The position numbers and the translations under genes are program-made. Source: Imperialibacter sp963977595 (GTDB taxonomy: Bacteria; Bacteroidota; Bacteroidia; Cytophagales; Cyclobacteriaceae). From it: a stretch of DNA of 64,000 bases. Below the pieces are notes generated by a model that had not been told where the DNA came from, searched no databases, and worked only from the letters and a program-made list of their open reading frames with translations. The DNA lies in NCBI RefSeq assembly GCF_048007035.1, contig NZ_CP180355.1:2418001-2482000 (forward strand), in the 5' to 3' direction. Positions 35,476 through 44,177 of the stretch are shown here, in pieces (within the stretch, counting starts at the first letter, position 1; each line of letters begins with the position of its first letter).

Positions 35476-35508
35476 CAAAAAATTAATATAAAAGTTTTCA
35501 GCGACAAA
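35476..35508 (-). promoter_or_regulatory. Candidate gdhA promoter
   Basis: On the minus strand TTTG (35508-35505), a 19-bp spacer, and TAATTTTTTG (35485-35476), which fits TAnnTTTG with a two-base insertion in the T-run. It lies about 30 bp upstream of the start codon. Confidence 0.35.
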
Positions 35509-35594
35509 CGTAAACTCAGCAGAAAAAACCGCCTTCACAGAGCCCCATTCAGTTTGTCGGTGCCTGGCACAGTGGTCATTTGAAAGTAAATGGT

Positions 35595-35602
35595 TATTTT
35601 TG
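35595..35602 (+). promoter_or_regulatory. Minus-7 element for the DUF6909-like gene
   Basis: TATTTTTG is an exact TAnnTTTG match, 16 bp before the ATG at 35618. The sequence 19 bp upstream (GTGG) is a poor minus-33 box, so the promoter may be weak or need an activator. Confidence 0.4.
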
Positions 35603-35617
35603 TGTGAAACGTAAAAA

Positions 35618-37324
35618 ATGTCGCTTCACCACCCCATTGAACTAACCAAAGCCCAGGAGTCAAGGGCTGCCATTGAAAGAGTTTATATCGAAATGCGCCA
35701 CCTGTTCAACAGTGGCATCTACAAGCCTTCGGGGGCATCTGGCCAGCAACTCACCGACTCACTGCTCACCCTCCGGCCGGAAATTTACGGCTCAATGAAC
35801 GACCCCTCAAAAGTTGAGCTGGACGGCCTGGTGTATGTGATCGAACGACTTCCAAAGGGGATAGAAGAATGTCGTTTTATACGGCTGATCTCAGAAGAAG
35901 GCTACCACAAATCTGGCTTTGAAGTGCTCATTCCTCATGCGAGAAAGAGAAACTGCTACAGGATTGATGACGAGCAAATGTTCATTGAGGTAACCAGAGG
36001 CAGAAGTGAGATTTACGACATTCTCACTCACCTCACCTTCATGTACCATGAAGCGGAAAAAATAAAAGAGCATGCCTATGAGGGGGGTGGTAACCTGAGG
36101 AAAGAATGGCTCGCACTTGAAAAGCTTGTAGTAAGTGAGCAGGATTTGAAGGGAAAAAGCAAGGAGCTTGCCTTCACCTACTTGTCCACTTTGCTGGGCA
36201 GAACTTATGAGGAGACCAAGGCGGCTGTTATGCGCCTGCAGTCGTCGAAGTCGAATAACAATGGTCTGTTTCACATTGTCTACTGGCTGGGCACCTTGAT
36301 CATTCGTGAAAAACAAGAAAGCAAAACCATCGAGATTTCGTTTTCTCCTACGCTCCGCCAGCGTATTGGGCACCACATGTACGGTGAGCGCTGGTCGCAT
36401 CAAATCAACAAATACCTGATAAAAGCAAAGCTGCTCGACAGGCCCATCCATGTCGTCAGCGCCAACCTTCACAGTTTCCTCAACACTCTTTACTGTTTTG
36501 CGGCCTTAAAAGAGTCGGAGCGCAAGAAGGAAAGCCTGGAAGATGTGGCCCTTATGCTGAGCGACCCGAAAAACAAAGAACTCAATGACCGAGTAGAAGC
36601 ATTTGCCTCCAAAAATGGCCTGCACCTCATCAAAGACAGCAACGGAACCAACATCTCTGTTCAGGTAATTGACACCACCAAAATCAACTTTGATCTTCTT
36701 CCAGCAGAGATTAAAGCTGACCAGGCAAAGAGCAAGAGCAAGAAACCAGTGCTGATTGTTTTCGATTACGCCTTTGGCGAGCAGGCCTATGAGATCATGG
36801 ATGAGCTTTTGAAGCCACTGGAGGAAAACGATCAAATCTCAATTAGGGTGGCTTCTATCAATATCATGGGCAAGGCAGGCATATTGCAGGGCGGCAAAGG
36901 AGACATCATGATCCCCACGGCCCATGTGTTCGAAGGCACGGCGGACAATTACCCGATCGTCAATGATTTCAAGGCCGGCGACTTCCACGCAAAGGGATTA
37001 TATGTTTGCGAAGGGCCTATGATCACCGTGCTTGGCACCTCTCTTCAAAACAAAGAAGTGCTGGAATACTTCGAAAGCTCTTCGTGGAATGCCATTGGGC
37101 TGGAAATGGAGGGGGCACACTATCAGAAGGCTATTCAATCACATGCGATTATCCGCAACAGTATCAGCAAAGACGTGGTGCTAAGGTACGCTTACTATGC
37201 ATCTGACAACCCTTTGGTGACGGGCAACACACTTGCTTCGGGCAGCCTGGGCCTCGTTGGCGTAAAACCCACCTACCTGATCACCACCGCCATTATCAAC
37301 AAAATCTTTCAACAACAAGATTAG
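35618..37324 (+). CDS. DUF6909-like protein with nucleoside-phosphorylase-like C-terminus
   Basis: A 568-residue soluble protein. I believe it belongs to the Bacteroidota family DUF6909, from memory. Residues about 1-380 are mostly helical, without a motif I can name. The last 190 residues look like the purine/uridine phosphorylase fold: an N-terminal strand VLIVFDYAFGEQAYEIM, GKAGILQGGKGDIMIP in the place of the phosphate loop, HAKGLYVCEGPMITV, and WNAIGLEMEGAHYQ, resembling the MEGA motif that contacts the ribose. A nucleosidase or nucleotide-sensing role is inferred; no experimental function is known to me. Single gene with its own promoter element. Confidence 0.75.
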   Translation: MSLHHPIELTKAQESRAAIERVYIEMRHLFNSGIYKPSGASGQQLTDSLLTLRPEIYGSMNDPSKVELDGLVYVIERLPKGIEECRFIRLISEEGYHKSGFEVLIPHARKRNCYRIDDEQMFIEVTRGRSEIYDILTHLTFMYHEAEKIKEHAYEGGGNLRKEWLALEKLVVSEQDLKGKSKELAFTYLSTLLGRTYEETKAAVMRLQSSKSNNNGLFHIVYWLGTLIIREKQESKTIEISFSPTLRQRIGHHMYGERWSHQINKYLIKAKLLDRPIHVVSANLHSFLNTLYCFAALKESERKKESLEDVALMLSDPKNKELNDRVEAFASKNGLHLIKDSNGTNISVQVIDTTKINFDLLPAEIKADQAKSKSKKPVLIVFDYAFGEQAYEIMDELLKPLEENDQISIRVASINIMGKAGILQGGKGDIMIPTAHVFEGTADNYPIVNDFKAGDFHAKGLYVCEGPMITVLGTSLQNKEVLEYFESSSWNAIGLEMEGAHYQKAIQSHAIIRNSISKDVVLRYAYYASDNPLVTGNTLASGSLGLVGVKPTYLITTAIINKIFQQQD

Positions 37325-37481
37325 CCACGCACTCAGAAGCAGAGCTTTTCTGATACGGAAAGCAGTCTCCGTTTTCAGCGATTATGGAAGAAATATTACA
37401 TCTGTAATGATAGGGTAATAGAATAGTAATGAACAAGTTACGCTGTATTACGTTATTTACAGTAGCTAATTGTACCAAATC

Positions 37482-37667
37482 ATGCAACTGAGTAATCTAC
37501 AATCGGAAATTCTTCACTCGGTGGAGAACCTAAAGACAGATCAGCAAAAAGATGTGCTTGAGTACATCTCAGAACTGCAACTAAATGATCAGCGGGTCAA
37601 AGCAAGGCTAAAGAGCCAGGCGCTAAAAGAAATCAGGCTTGCCCTGAAGAATGAGGCGTTTGCTTAG
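37482..37667 (+). CDS. Small helical protein, antitoxin-like, 61 residues
   Basis: The frame starts at the ATG at 37482 (a TTG at 37470 would add four residues). The protein is predicted all-helical: MQLSNLQSEILHSVENL, then DQQKDVLEYISELQ, and a basic helix ending ALKNEAFA. The pattern of a short helix followed by QQKDVLEYISEL resembles small antitoxin or DUF2281-type proteins, but no toxin gene lies beside it. Its stop codon touches the stop of the convergent channel gene at 37668. The function is unknown. Confidence 0.6.
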   Translation: MQLSNLQSEILHSVENLKTDQQKDVLEYISELQLNDQRVKARLKSQALKEIRLALKNEAFA

Positions 37668-39572
37668 TTAGTCTTCTGACAGCACGATTATCTTGTCCTT
37701 ACTGGAAAAGGTAATCAGATCAGATTTCTTCGGGTTAACCACTACCCCGTAGCCCTGGGTGGCATTTCTGGCATCGGAAATTTTCCGGTAGCCAATAGCT
37801 ACTTCATTCTTTCTGGCGGCCGACTCCAGAATCGTGTAGAAGTTCACCGGCTTATCTACATTGATATAATCTGTAACCGGTTTTATGTAAATCTCAGAAC
37901 CATCTGCGTCAAAGAGATCCTCAAAAACCCTCATCAGGTACTTGTTCTCCGCTACCTGTGTCATCAACAAACTCAGCAGTTTATCACTAACTATAAAATC
38001 GTCGGCACTGGTAATATCTGCCAGCTGCCTGTTTCTCATGTCGAGCATTTCCGACACAATGTTCATTTTTCGTGGAGAACTGGAAGAAATATTACGCAGG
38101 TGAAGCAGGGTAATTAGTGTTTGGGCATCCGCTTCCTGAATGGGGTAGTACTCCTGATAGCACAGCAGCATGATATAATCGAACGTCTGGCATTTCTGCA
38201 TCTCCAAAACTGCCCTGTCCGTTGTGTCAACCATTTCAAACTCAAGAGTGAGGTTGCTCACTGTCTTTTTAAGCTTCTCTATCGGGGCTACCGCATCGTC
38301 AAACTTTGAGATTACCTTAATTGAAGACCCGGGCTGCACATAGTTGTCCAACTCCTGAATAATTGTTTTGGCCCTATTATTCCAGCCAATCAGCAAAATC
38401 GTCTCGGCGTGGGGAACATCTGCTTCGTTCGTTCTTATCGAGCCTTCTTCCAAATTGAAATTCGTGCGATTAGACACAATCATTGTGTCATCATCTTCGG
38501 TTACTCCAATCATTAAGTCGCCAGGCTGAATGACGGTGCTCATTGGCGGATTTACCTCCACATGGTTGTCGGAGGCGAACTGAATGCCGATGATGGCCGA
38601 GTCTTCATAGCTGAAAATCGCCTCCCGAAAAGTCTTGCCGACCAGCTTCGGCTCCTCTACAAAATAGATTTCATCGCCGCCAAAATCCATCAGCTCGATA
38701 TAAACAACCGACAGCCCCGACTGACGGCTTGTTTGTACCATGATTTTGGAAACAAAGTCGTCTGAAAGGATAAGCTCCACCTCGTCCTTGCCCACCATTT
38801 TTGCAACTTCGAAGTTCCTTTTGTTTTCTATTTCCGCTGTGATATGATACGGCGCCTGCCTCCTGTGTGGGCTGGAAATGATGGCCAGGATCGTCTTAAT
38901 AATCTGACTGTCAGAATTCTCATTCTCTTTATCCAGAATGATGATCGACTTTGAGTTAACAGGGTTGCCAATCTCGAGGTCGTGGAGGTCGATAGGGTTA
39001 CCTGTTCTGCAAATTATCTTGGTGTTCTTGGTATTGCCAATTTTGTCCTTTATCTCGTCTTCCATCAACACCTTGTCCTTGTCGGCCAGGATCACAATTT
39101 TAGGATCCTTCTGGTTTTCGTTGGCGATGATCAGCTCTGGAATGATGGTGAATATTTTTGAAGACCAGCCCAGGATGAGCACATGGTCCTGCTCCATTAC
39201 GAACGAACGACCTTTTCTTAGCTGATCCAGCTTGTCCATGATACCATTGGAAATCAAACCGATCAGGATACTGAGGATGACAATACCAAGCAGCGTAACC
39301 AGGAACATGAAAATCCGGAAATCCCAGTGGCCATCATGCTCGCCAATCGTACCGGGATCCAGCACGTGCATCAGGCTGGTCCAAAAGGTGTCAACGAAGT
39401 TGAGCCTGGTTACCTCATCGGGGTGAATATTGGCCAAATATAGAATAGTGGCGAACATCAAAACCAGGAGCAATGCCACCAAGCCCAGGTACGAAATAAG
39501 CTTGGTAGAGCCAGCGGACATGAAATTATCAAATGCGTATTTCAGCCGGGCCTTGGTTGATTGGTTATTCAT
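37668..39572 (-). CDS. CASTOR/POLLUX-related ion channel with RCK-type domains
   Basis: A 634-residue membrane protein. TM segments lie at about 25-47 and 85-110, around a degenerate pore loop (VDTFWTSLMHVLDPGTIGEHDG). The cytoplasmic part holds two Rossmann-type nucleotide-binding lobes starting at VLILGWSSKIFTIIPEL (about 128) and ILLIGWNNRAKTIIQEL (about 393). GW in place of GxG and the double lobe are hallmarks of the plant nuclear channels CASTOR/POLLUX and their bacterial relatives. Family knowledge suggests a calcium- or potassium-permeable, ligand-gated channel. Promoter at 39621-39651. Confidence 0.88.
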   Translation of the reverse strand: MNNQSTKARLKYAFDNFMSAGSTKLISYLGLVALLLVLMFATILYLANIHPDEVTRLNFVDTFWTSLMHVLDPGTIGEHDGHWDFRIFMFLVTLLGIVILSILIGLISNGIMDKLDQLRKGRSFVMEQDHVLILGWSSKIFTIIPELIIANENQKDPKIVILADKDKVLMEDEIKDKIGNTKNTKIICRTGNPIDLHDLEIGNPVNSKSIIILDKENENSDSQIIKTILAIISSPHRRQAPYHITAEIENKRNFEVAKMVGKDEVELILSDDFVSKIMVQTSRQSGLSVVYIELMDFGGDEIYFVEEPKLVGKTFREAIFSYEDSAIIGIQFASDNHVEVNPPMSTVIQPGDLMIGVTEDDDTMIVSNRTNFNLEEGSIRTNEADVPHAETILLIGWNNRAKTIIQELDNYVQPGSSIKVISKFDDAVAPIEKLKKTVSNLTLEFEMVDTTDRAVLEMQKCQTFDYIMLLCYQEYYPIQEADAQTLITLLHLRNISSSSPRKMNIVSEMLDMRNRQLADITSADDFIVSDKLLSLLMTQVAENKYLMRVFEDLFDADGSEIYIKPVTDYINVDKPVNFYTILESAARKNEVAIGYRKISDARNATQGYGVVVNPKKSDLITFSSKDKIIVLSED

Positions 39573-39620
39573 TTAAAAGGTTTAAACAGCTCAAAAAAAA
39601 TTCCATTTCGTCGATAGAAA

Positions 39621-39651
39621 CAAAATTATCTAATTTACCAGTATAGTAAAG
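39621..39651 (-). promoter_or_regulatory. Promoter for the CASTOR/POLLUX-type channel
   Basis: On the minus strand CTTT (39651-39648), a 19-bp spacer and TAATTTTG (39628-39621), an exact TAnnTTTG match. It predicts a leader of about 40 bases before the ATG at 39572. Confidence 0.45.
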
Positions 39652-39777
39652 CATAAACGTTTCAATTACCGGATATATTTGGGATAAAACACCTTTGGCA
39701 GTGAGATGGTTACAAAATTGCTGGCTGAATACAACTGTATTCTGTAATTCACCGTCCCTTCAACTATAAAAGAAGGC

Positions 39778-40323
39778 TCAAAACCACCCGGTAAGCCGGA
39801 GATAATCATACAGCGTCACCCGGAATGCTTCTCTTTTTTCGTCAGATGTAAAAAGCGGCACTTTCTCTCCATCTTTTCGAAGCGCAAATCGACCCCCCTC
39901 CATCATCGCATTATAAAGGGTGGCTGAAAAGGTCAATTGGTCTCGCATATTCCCCTCCCGATAAATAAGGTGGTAATCGGGAAGTGTGTCGCTGCTGACC
40001 GTTACATCGATTTCTTTTATTGCGCTCCACTTCTCGGACCAGTTAAGCATCAGATAGGCCCTGTCCTGTCGCCAATTGAATACAATGGTCGGCACCACCG
40101 GCGACAATGAATCTTTGTCCCATGTCTTGTGGGTATAGAGGTAAACCCCAGCCTCTTGCTGTTCCGTTGTGGTGTAGGCCGACTGCCGCATGTTCTTGAA
40201 AAAGAGTTCGGATCGGTCGGTTGTTTTAAAGTCGAGTTTCTCAACATCAACTTTTTTGCCTTTGTCAACGTTACATGCTAGTAGAAAAAATACACCCCCT
40301 ACTAAGGTCAATACATTTTTCAT
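39778..40323 (-). CDS. Hypothetical lipoprotein, 181 residues
   Basis: The N-terminus MKNVLTLVGGVFFLLACNVD carries a lipobox (LLAC), so the protein is probably lipid-anchored. The remaining 160 residues look like a mixed alpha/beta domain with conserved-looking aromatic stretches (VPTIVFNWRQDRAYLMLNW, LYDYLRLTGWF). I recognise no family. It is divergent from lemA across a 72-bp gap with a promoter for lemA. Confidence 0.75.
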   Translation of the reverse strand: MKNVLTLVGGVFFLLACNVDKGKKVDVEKLDFKTTDRSELFFKNMRQSAYTTTEQQEAGVYLYTHKTWDKDSLSPVVPTIVFNWRQDRAYLMLNWSEKWSAIKEIDVTVSSDTLPDYHLIYREGNMRDQLTFSATLYNAMMEGGRFALRKDGEKVPLFTSDEKREAFRVTLYDYLRLTGWF

Positions 40324-40343
40324 TTGGTAAGAATAGTGCTTCC

Positions 40344-40375
40344 TTTGAACACAAACATCTCTCTGATTAGTTTTC
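40344..40375 (+). promoter_or_regulatory. Candidate promoter of the lemA operon
   Basis: TTTG at 40344-40347, a 20-bp spacer and TAGTTTTC at 40368-40375, one mismatch from TAnnTTTG. It ends 20 bp before the ATG at 40396. Confidence 0.4.
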
Positions 40376-40395
40376 CGTCTTATAACAATTAAACA

Positions 40396-40977
40396 ATGAA
40401 GAAAATACTTATTGCTATTGTATTGCTGGTTGTCATTATTGGTTTGGCTTCATCCTGTGGTTATAACAAGATGGTCAGCCTTGAAGAAGGAGTTAGCGGG
40501 CAATGGTCTCAGGTGGAAAATGTTTACCAGAGAAGGGCCGACCTTATCCCCAACCTGGTGAACACGGTAAAGGGCTATGCTGACTTTGAAAAAGAAACCC
40601 TCACCCAGGTGGTTGAAGCCCGTGCAAAGGCTACATCAACAACCATCCGTGCCGATAACTTGTCTCCTGAAGGAATGCAGCAGTTTCAGCAGGCTCAGGA
40701 TGGGCTTGGTTCAGCACTTAGCCGGCTGATGGTGGTGGCCGAACGTTATCCTGATTTGAAAGCCAATCAAAACTTTCTGGAGCTTCAGGCGCAGCTTGAA
40801 GGCACTGAAAACAGGATTGCTGTTGAAAGAAAAAAATTTAATGAAGTAGTACAGGCATACAATACCACTATCCGGAGGTTTCCCGGCAATATTACTGCCG
40901 GTTTGTTCGGGTTCGATAAAAAAGGCTATTTTGAAGCTTCTGAGGGTGCAGAAAAAGCACCTGAAGTAAAATTCTAA
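40396..40977 (+). CDS. lemA: LemA family protein
   Basis: A 193-residue protein. A hydrophobic N-terminus (residues 1-20, IAIVLLVVIIGLASSC) acts as membrane anchor and may be a lipobox. The LemA helical bundle follows with its signature NVYQRRADLIPNLVNTVKGYA, then ETLTQVVEARAKA and YPDLKANQNFLELQAQLEGTENRIAVERKKFN. The family is membrane-bound with a large helical domain, of uncertain function. It is typically paired with TPM-domain proteins, as here: the next gene starts 4 bp later. The three genes 40396-42187 form one operon. Confidence 0.95.
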   Translation: MKKILIAIVLLVVIIGLASSCGYNKMVSLEEGVSGQWSQVENVYQRRADLIPNLVNTVKGYADFEKETLTQVVEARAKATSTTIRADNLSPEGMQQFQQAQDGLGSALSRLMVVAERYPDLKANQNFLELQAQLEGTENRIAVERKKFNEVVQAYNTTIRRFPGNITAGLFGFDKKGYFEASEGAEKAPEVKF

Positions 40978-40980
40978 ACT

Positions 40981-41418
40981 ATGGCGAAAGAATATTTTAG
41001 CGAAGAAGAACGCCGCAATATCGTGCAAGCGATTAAGGAGGCCGAGCTGGCCACCTCTGGCGAGATTAGGGTACACATCGAAAGACATTGTCAGAAAGAT
41101 GTGCTGGACAGGGCTGCAGAAGTTTTTTCTACATTGAACATGCAGAAAACCAAGCAACGAAACGGTGTGCTTTTTTACCTGGCTGTGGAAGATCATCAAT
41201 TTGCGATAATTGGTGATGCCGGCATTAACCAGGTGGTGCCTGACCACTACTGGGGCGACATTAAAGACCATATGAAGGATCGCTTCGTGTCGGGACAGCT
41301 AACGCTTGGACTGAGTGATGGCATCCGTATGGCCGGAGCCCAGCTTAAAGAACATTTCCCTTACCAAAAAGACGACGTAAACGAACTCCCTGATGACATT
41401 TCCTTTGGCCAAAATTAA
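40981..41418 (+). CDS. TPM domain protein, cytoplasmic-type, 145 residues
   Basis: A soluble TPM-fold protein without a signal peptide. The pattern SEEERRNIVQAIKEAELATSGEIRVH, then FYLAVEDHQFAIIGDAGINQVVPDHYWGDI, matches the short TPM class found after lemA. The fold was first described in the plant protein TLP18.3/Psb32 and has been linked to phosphatase activity there; activity here is unproven. The gene overlaps the next TPM gene by 26 bp, indicating translational coupling. Confidence 0.9.
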   Translation: MAKEYFSEEERRNIVQAIKEAELATSGEIRVHIERHCQKDVLDRAAEVFSTLNMQKTKQRNGVLFYLAVEDHQFAIIGDAGINQVVPDHYWGDIKDHMKDRFVSGQLTLGLSDGIRMAGAQLKEHFPYQKDDVNELPDDISFGQN

Positions 41419-42187
41419 GTTCTATTTTTTCACTGGTTTACTGGTCATGACCAGCTTAGCGGCTTCGGCACAGAGTTTTCCAAAGCCAATGTCGCCGCCG
41501 AGGATCGTGAATGACTATGCGAACCTGCTTAGCCAACAGGAAACTAATATGTTGGAAAATAAGCTCAGGGGATATCGGGACAGTACCTCCAATGAATTCG
41601 CTGTCGTGATATTGGAAACAATAGGGCAAGACGATATTGATCTTTATGGAGCTGAATTGGCCCAGGAATGGGGCATCGGAAAAAAGGGTAAGGAAAATGG
41701 TGTGCTGGTTTTAGTGGCGATTAGTGACCGAAAGGTGAGCATTAGCACAGGCTATGGGCTGGAAGGTGCTATCCCCGATGCTTATGCTAAAAGAGTCATT
41801 GAAAAGTACATAGTACCTAATTTCAGAGCGCAAAAGTATTTCCAGGGGCTGGATCAGGCAACCAGCATACTCATGAGTATGGCCTCAGGCGAGTTCAAGG
41901 CAGACCCACGAACGGCAAAAAAAACGCCGGGAATTTTGTCTCTTATTATCGTTTTCTTCTTTGTCATCATTCCTATTATTTCGGTTTTTCGGGGAAGAAG
42001 AGGGCATTTTTCTTCACGCAAGCCTGGGTTCTGGACAATGCTCTTCCTCATGTCGAGCATGAATCGGGGCCGGGGCAATACTTTCAATGATTTTAACAGT
42101 GGCAGAGGAAGTTTTGGCGGCGGAAGCGACTTTGGTGGTTTCGGGGGTGGAAGCTTCGGTGGCGGTGGTGCCAGCGGTTCCTGGTAG
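41393..42187 (+). CDS. TPM domain membrane protein, YgcG-like
   Basis: A 264-residue protein with a signal peptide (residues 1-26, ending ASAQS). The periplasmic TPM domain covers about 32-165 (VNDYANLLSQQE, EFAVVILETIG, GIGKKGKENGVLVLVAISDRKVSISTGYGLEGAIPD). A TM helix follows (about 180-198), then a tail very rich in Gly and Ser with Phe (for example GGFGGGSFGGG). This is the usual layout of YgcG-type proteins encoded beside lemA. The Gly-rich tail is low-complexity and likely disordered. It is convergent with the methyltransferase gene, with stop codons adjacent. Confidence 0.92.
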   Translation: MTFPLAKIKFYFFTGLLVMTSLAASAQSFPKPMSPPRIVNDYANLLSQQETNMLENKLRGYRDSTSNEFAVVILETIGQDDIDLYGAELAQEWGIGKKGKENGVLVLVAISDRKVSISTGYGLEGAIPDAYAKRVIEKYIVPNFRAQKYFQGLDQATSILMSMASGEFKADPRTAKKTPGILSLIIVFFFVIIPIISVFRGRRGHFSSRKPGFWTMLFLMSSMNRGRGNTFNDFNSGRGSFGGGSDFGGFGGGSFGGGGASGSW

Positions 42188-42802
42188 TCAGGCTTTTCTA
42201 AATACCAGGGTTGTCATGCATCTAACATCGTCCACCACAGTGGTTTTCACGGGTTCTATCAGCTGCCAGGAAAACTTGTCAACGATTTCCTCTATCAAAC
42301 TTCTGGTGAGTAAAAACCTTGCCGATCCATCAGGAATCAGGTAGCGACCATTTCCCAGATCCTCAGTGGCATCCGGAAGGCCAATATCGCTGGTCATGCG
42401 GATAAAGAGAATGCCATCGGGAGCTAAAACCCGAAACAACTCGGCCATCTGTTTGTGAAAAGCATCCACGCTTTCGGCAAAGTGTAGCACAGCACTGCTG
42501 ATGACAATGTCAAAATAGCCGGCTGGCAAAGGCAAACTCTCAGCATTTCCCTCGATCAGTTTTCTTTCGTCAAAATCCGGCCGAATTCCTTTGAGCAGGT
42601 ACTTCAGCATTTGCAACGCAGCAGGGTTTTGATCGAAACCATACACATCAAAGCCTTCCCTGGCGAAATAAATAAGGTTTCGACCCTCGCCACAGCCTAC
42701 GTCTAGCACCTTGCTTTTTACTTCAAAGCGGCCCTTGAGTATTTGATCCAAAAGGTAGATGTCGATATTGCCCAGTTGGGTATTGAGTTCTCTGAAGTTC
42801 AT
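42188..42802 (-). CDS. Class I SAM-dependent methyltransferase
   Basis: A 204-residue Rossmann-fold methyltransferase. Motif I is VLDVGCGEGRNLIYFA, the acidic SAM ribose contact is in VYGFDQNP, and motif IV is YFDIVISSAVLHFAES. The type resembles Methyltransf_11/25 enzymes acting on small molecules. Its start overlaps the stop of the patatin gene by 4 bp (ATGA-type), so the two are co-translated. A lipid or other hydrophobic substrate is possible from that pairing but not shown. Confidence 0.92.
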   Translation of the reverse strand: MNFRELNTQLGNIDIYLLDQILKGRFEVKSKVLDVGCGEGRNLIYFAREGFDVYGFDQNPAALQMLKYLLKGIRPDFDERKLIEGNAESLPLPAGYFDIVISSAVLHFAESVDAFHKQMAELFRVLAPDGILFIRMTSDIGLPDATEDLGNGRYLIPDGSARFLLTRSLIEEIVDKFSWQLIEPVKTTVVDDVRCMTTLVFRKA

Positions 42803-43692
42803 TGCTCCGGTTCCGACAAAAGGTTGGATGCCTTCAAGGCCTCTTCAAATGCCTGCCTTCCAGCTTCAATTATTTCTTTAGCTCTGTAGAATTCAAATGT
42901 AGAACAAGCCCGCCTTGACACCTCAACACTTAACCCCGGCTTGTATTGCTTCAAAAGCTCTGAAGTAAGCCGATCCTGCAGAAGGTCAAGGGAGTCGTTG
43001 AGCAAATCAAAGAACCCCAATTTCTTCTTTGCGGAGCTGGACCCAGGAATCACCTTGCTTATCTTGCTCATCATTTCCTCCAGTCGCTTTGTGTATTGAT
43101 TGGACTCTTTTTTCTCTTGTTTCTTTAAGGGACTAACGTACGGTTTGAATGCATTTACATTGGAAACAACAAGGATGTCTCCCTTGGTCCTTTTCACTTT
43201 ATCAGCTGGCACAGGATTGGTCACACCGCCGTCGACATAAAGACTTTCACCCGACTTGAGGGGCGTGAGCACAGTGGGTATTGCTACTGATGCTCTGATA
43301 GCATGATACATACTCCCGGAGTCGAACACCTTCTCCTTTTGCGTGTTGAGGTCAGTTGAAACGGCAATGAACGGGATTTGCATTTCTTCTATTGGCCGAT
43401 CCGGGATAACTTTCTCCAGGTTCTTGAAAACCTTTTCTCCCCTGATAAAGCCTTGCGAACTGAAAGTAAAGTCGATAAGTTTAAAAACCTCAATCCTATC
43501 AAGGTTGCTAATCCACTCCTTGAATTCCGGCAACTTGCCACAAGCATGAAACGCACCAACAACTGATCCCATAGACGACCCGGCGATTGAACTGATCTCG
43601 AAGCCATGGTCAATGAGCCCTTCGATTACGCCAATATGAGCAACCCCTCTGGCCCCACCACTTGAAAGCACCAACGCTACTTTTTTACTCAT
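42799..43692 (-). CDS. Patatin-like phospholipase
   Basis: A 297-residue protein of the bacterial patatin/RssA type. The oxyanion loop is SSGGARGVAHIG, the nucleophile Ser is in AGSSMGSVVGA, and the catalytic Asp is in YVDGGVTNPVP. There is no signal peptide, so it should act in the cytoplasm or at the inner membrane. The C-terminal 100 residues are helical, with a charged linker (LKKQEKKESNQYTKRLEEMM). The family hydrolyses phospholipids or other acyl esters. First gene of a two-gene unit with the methyltransferase. Confidence 0.94.
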   Translation of the reverse strand: MSKKVALVLSSGGARGVAHIGVIEGLIDHGFEISSIAGSSMGSVVGAFHACGKLPEFKEWISNLDRIEVFKLIDFTFSSQGFIRGEKVFKNLEKVIPDRPIEEMQIPFIAVSTDLNTQKEKVFDSGSMYHAIRASVAIPTVLTPLKSGESLYVDGGVTNPVPADKVKRTKGDILVVSNVNAFKPYVSPLKKQEKKESNQYTKRLEEMMSKISKVIPGSSSAKKKLGFFDLLNDSLDLLQDRLTSELLKQYKPGLSVEVSRRACSTFEFYRAKEIIEAGRQAFEEALKASNLLSEPEQ

Positions 43693-43760
43693 ATGTAAAA
43701 ATAGTTTTTAACAGACACTTTAATATGTAAATTTTCGATCTAAATCTAAACTCTAACACA

Positions 43761-44174
43761 ATGACCCCATTCCACCTCGCCTTCCCCGTTAGCGATATTG
43801 AGGCTACCCGAAAGTTCTTCACTGAAGTGATTGGCTGCAAAGTTGGCCGCTCAGCTGAGAAGTGGATCGACTTCGATTTTTTTGGACATCAGATCAGCGC
43901 CCATTTGAAGCCAGACGAAGTTGCACAGGCAAAAACAAATGAGGTGGATGGCGACAAGGTGCCTGTCAGGCATTTTGGAGCCATACTCCAATGGGAAGAA
44001 TGGCATGAGCTGGCCGACAGGCTGACCAAGCAAGGCGTCGAATTCATTATTGAGCCCCATGTGAGGTTCAAAGGCGAAGTTGGCGAACAGGCTACTATGT
44101 TTTTTCTCGATCCGAGTGGCAATGCGTTGGAGTTCAAGTCGTTTCAGGATATGTCGCAGGTTTTTGCCCATTAA
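43761..44174 (+). CDS. VOC (glyoxalase/bleomycin-resistance) family protein
   Basis: A 137-residue protein with two beta-alpha-beta-beta-beta modules. Possible metal ligands are His in PFHLAFPV, His in HFGAIL, and Glu in NALEFKSF near the C-terminus, at the usual positions. The FLDPSGNALEFK ending is typical of the family. Members include glyoxalase I, fosfomycin and bleomycin resistance proteins and extradiol dioxygenases; which applies cannot be told. The next gene starts 3 bp downstream, forming a two-gene unit. Confidence 0.92.
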   Translation: MTPFHLAFPVSDIEATRKFFTEVIGCKVGRSAEKWIDFDFFGHQISAHLKPDEVAQAKTNEVDGDKVPVRHFGAILQWEEWHELADRLTKQGVEFIIEPHVRFKGEVGEQATMFFLDPSGNALEFKSFQDMSQVFAH

Positions 44175-44177
44175 CAT

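Noticed and set aside
35573..35602. A full TTTG/TAnnTTTG promoter upstream of the DUF6909-like gene
   Set aside because: The nearby TTTG is only 12-14 bp from the minus-7 box, too short. Only the minus-7 element is kept.
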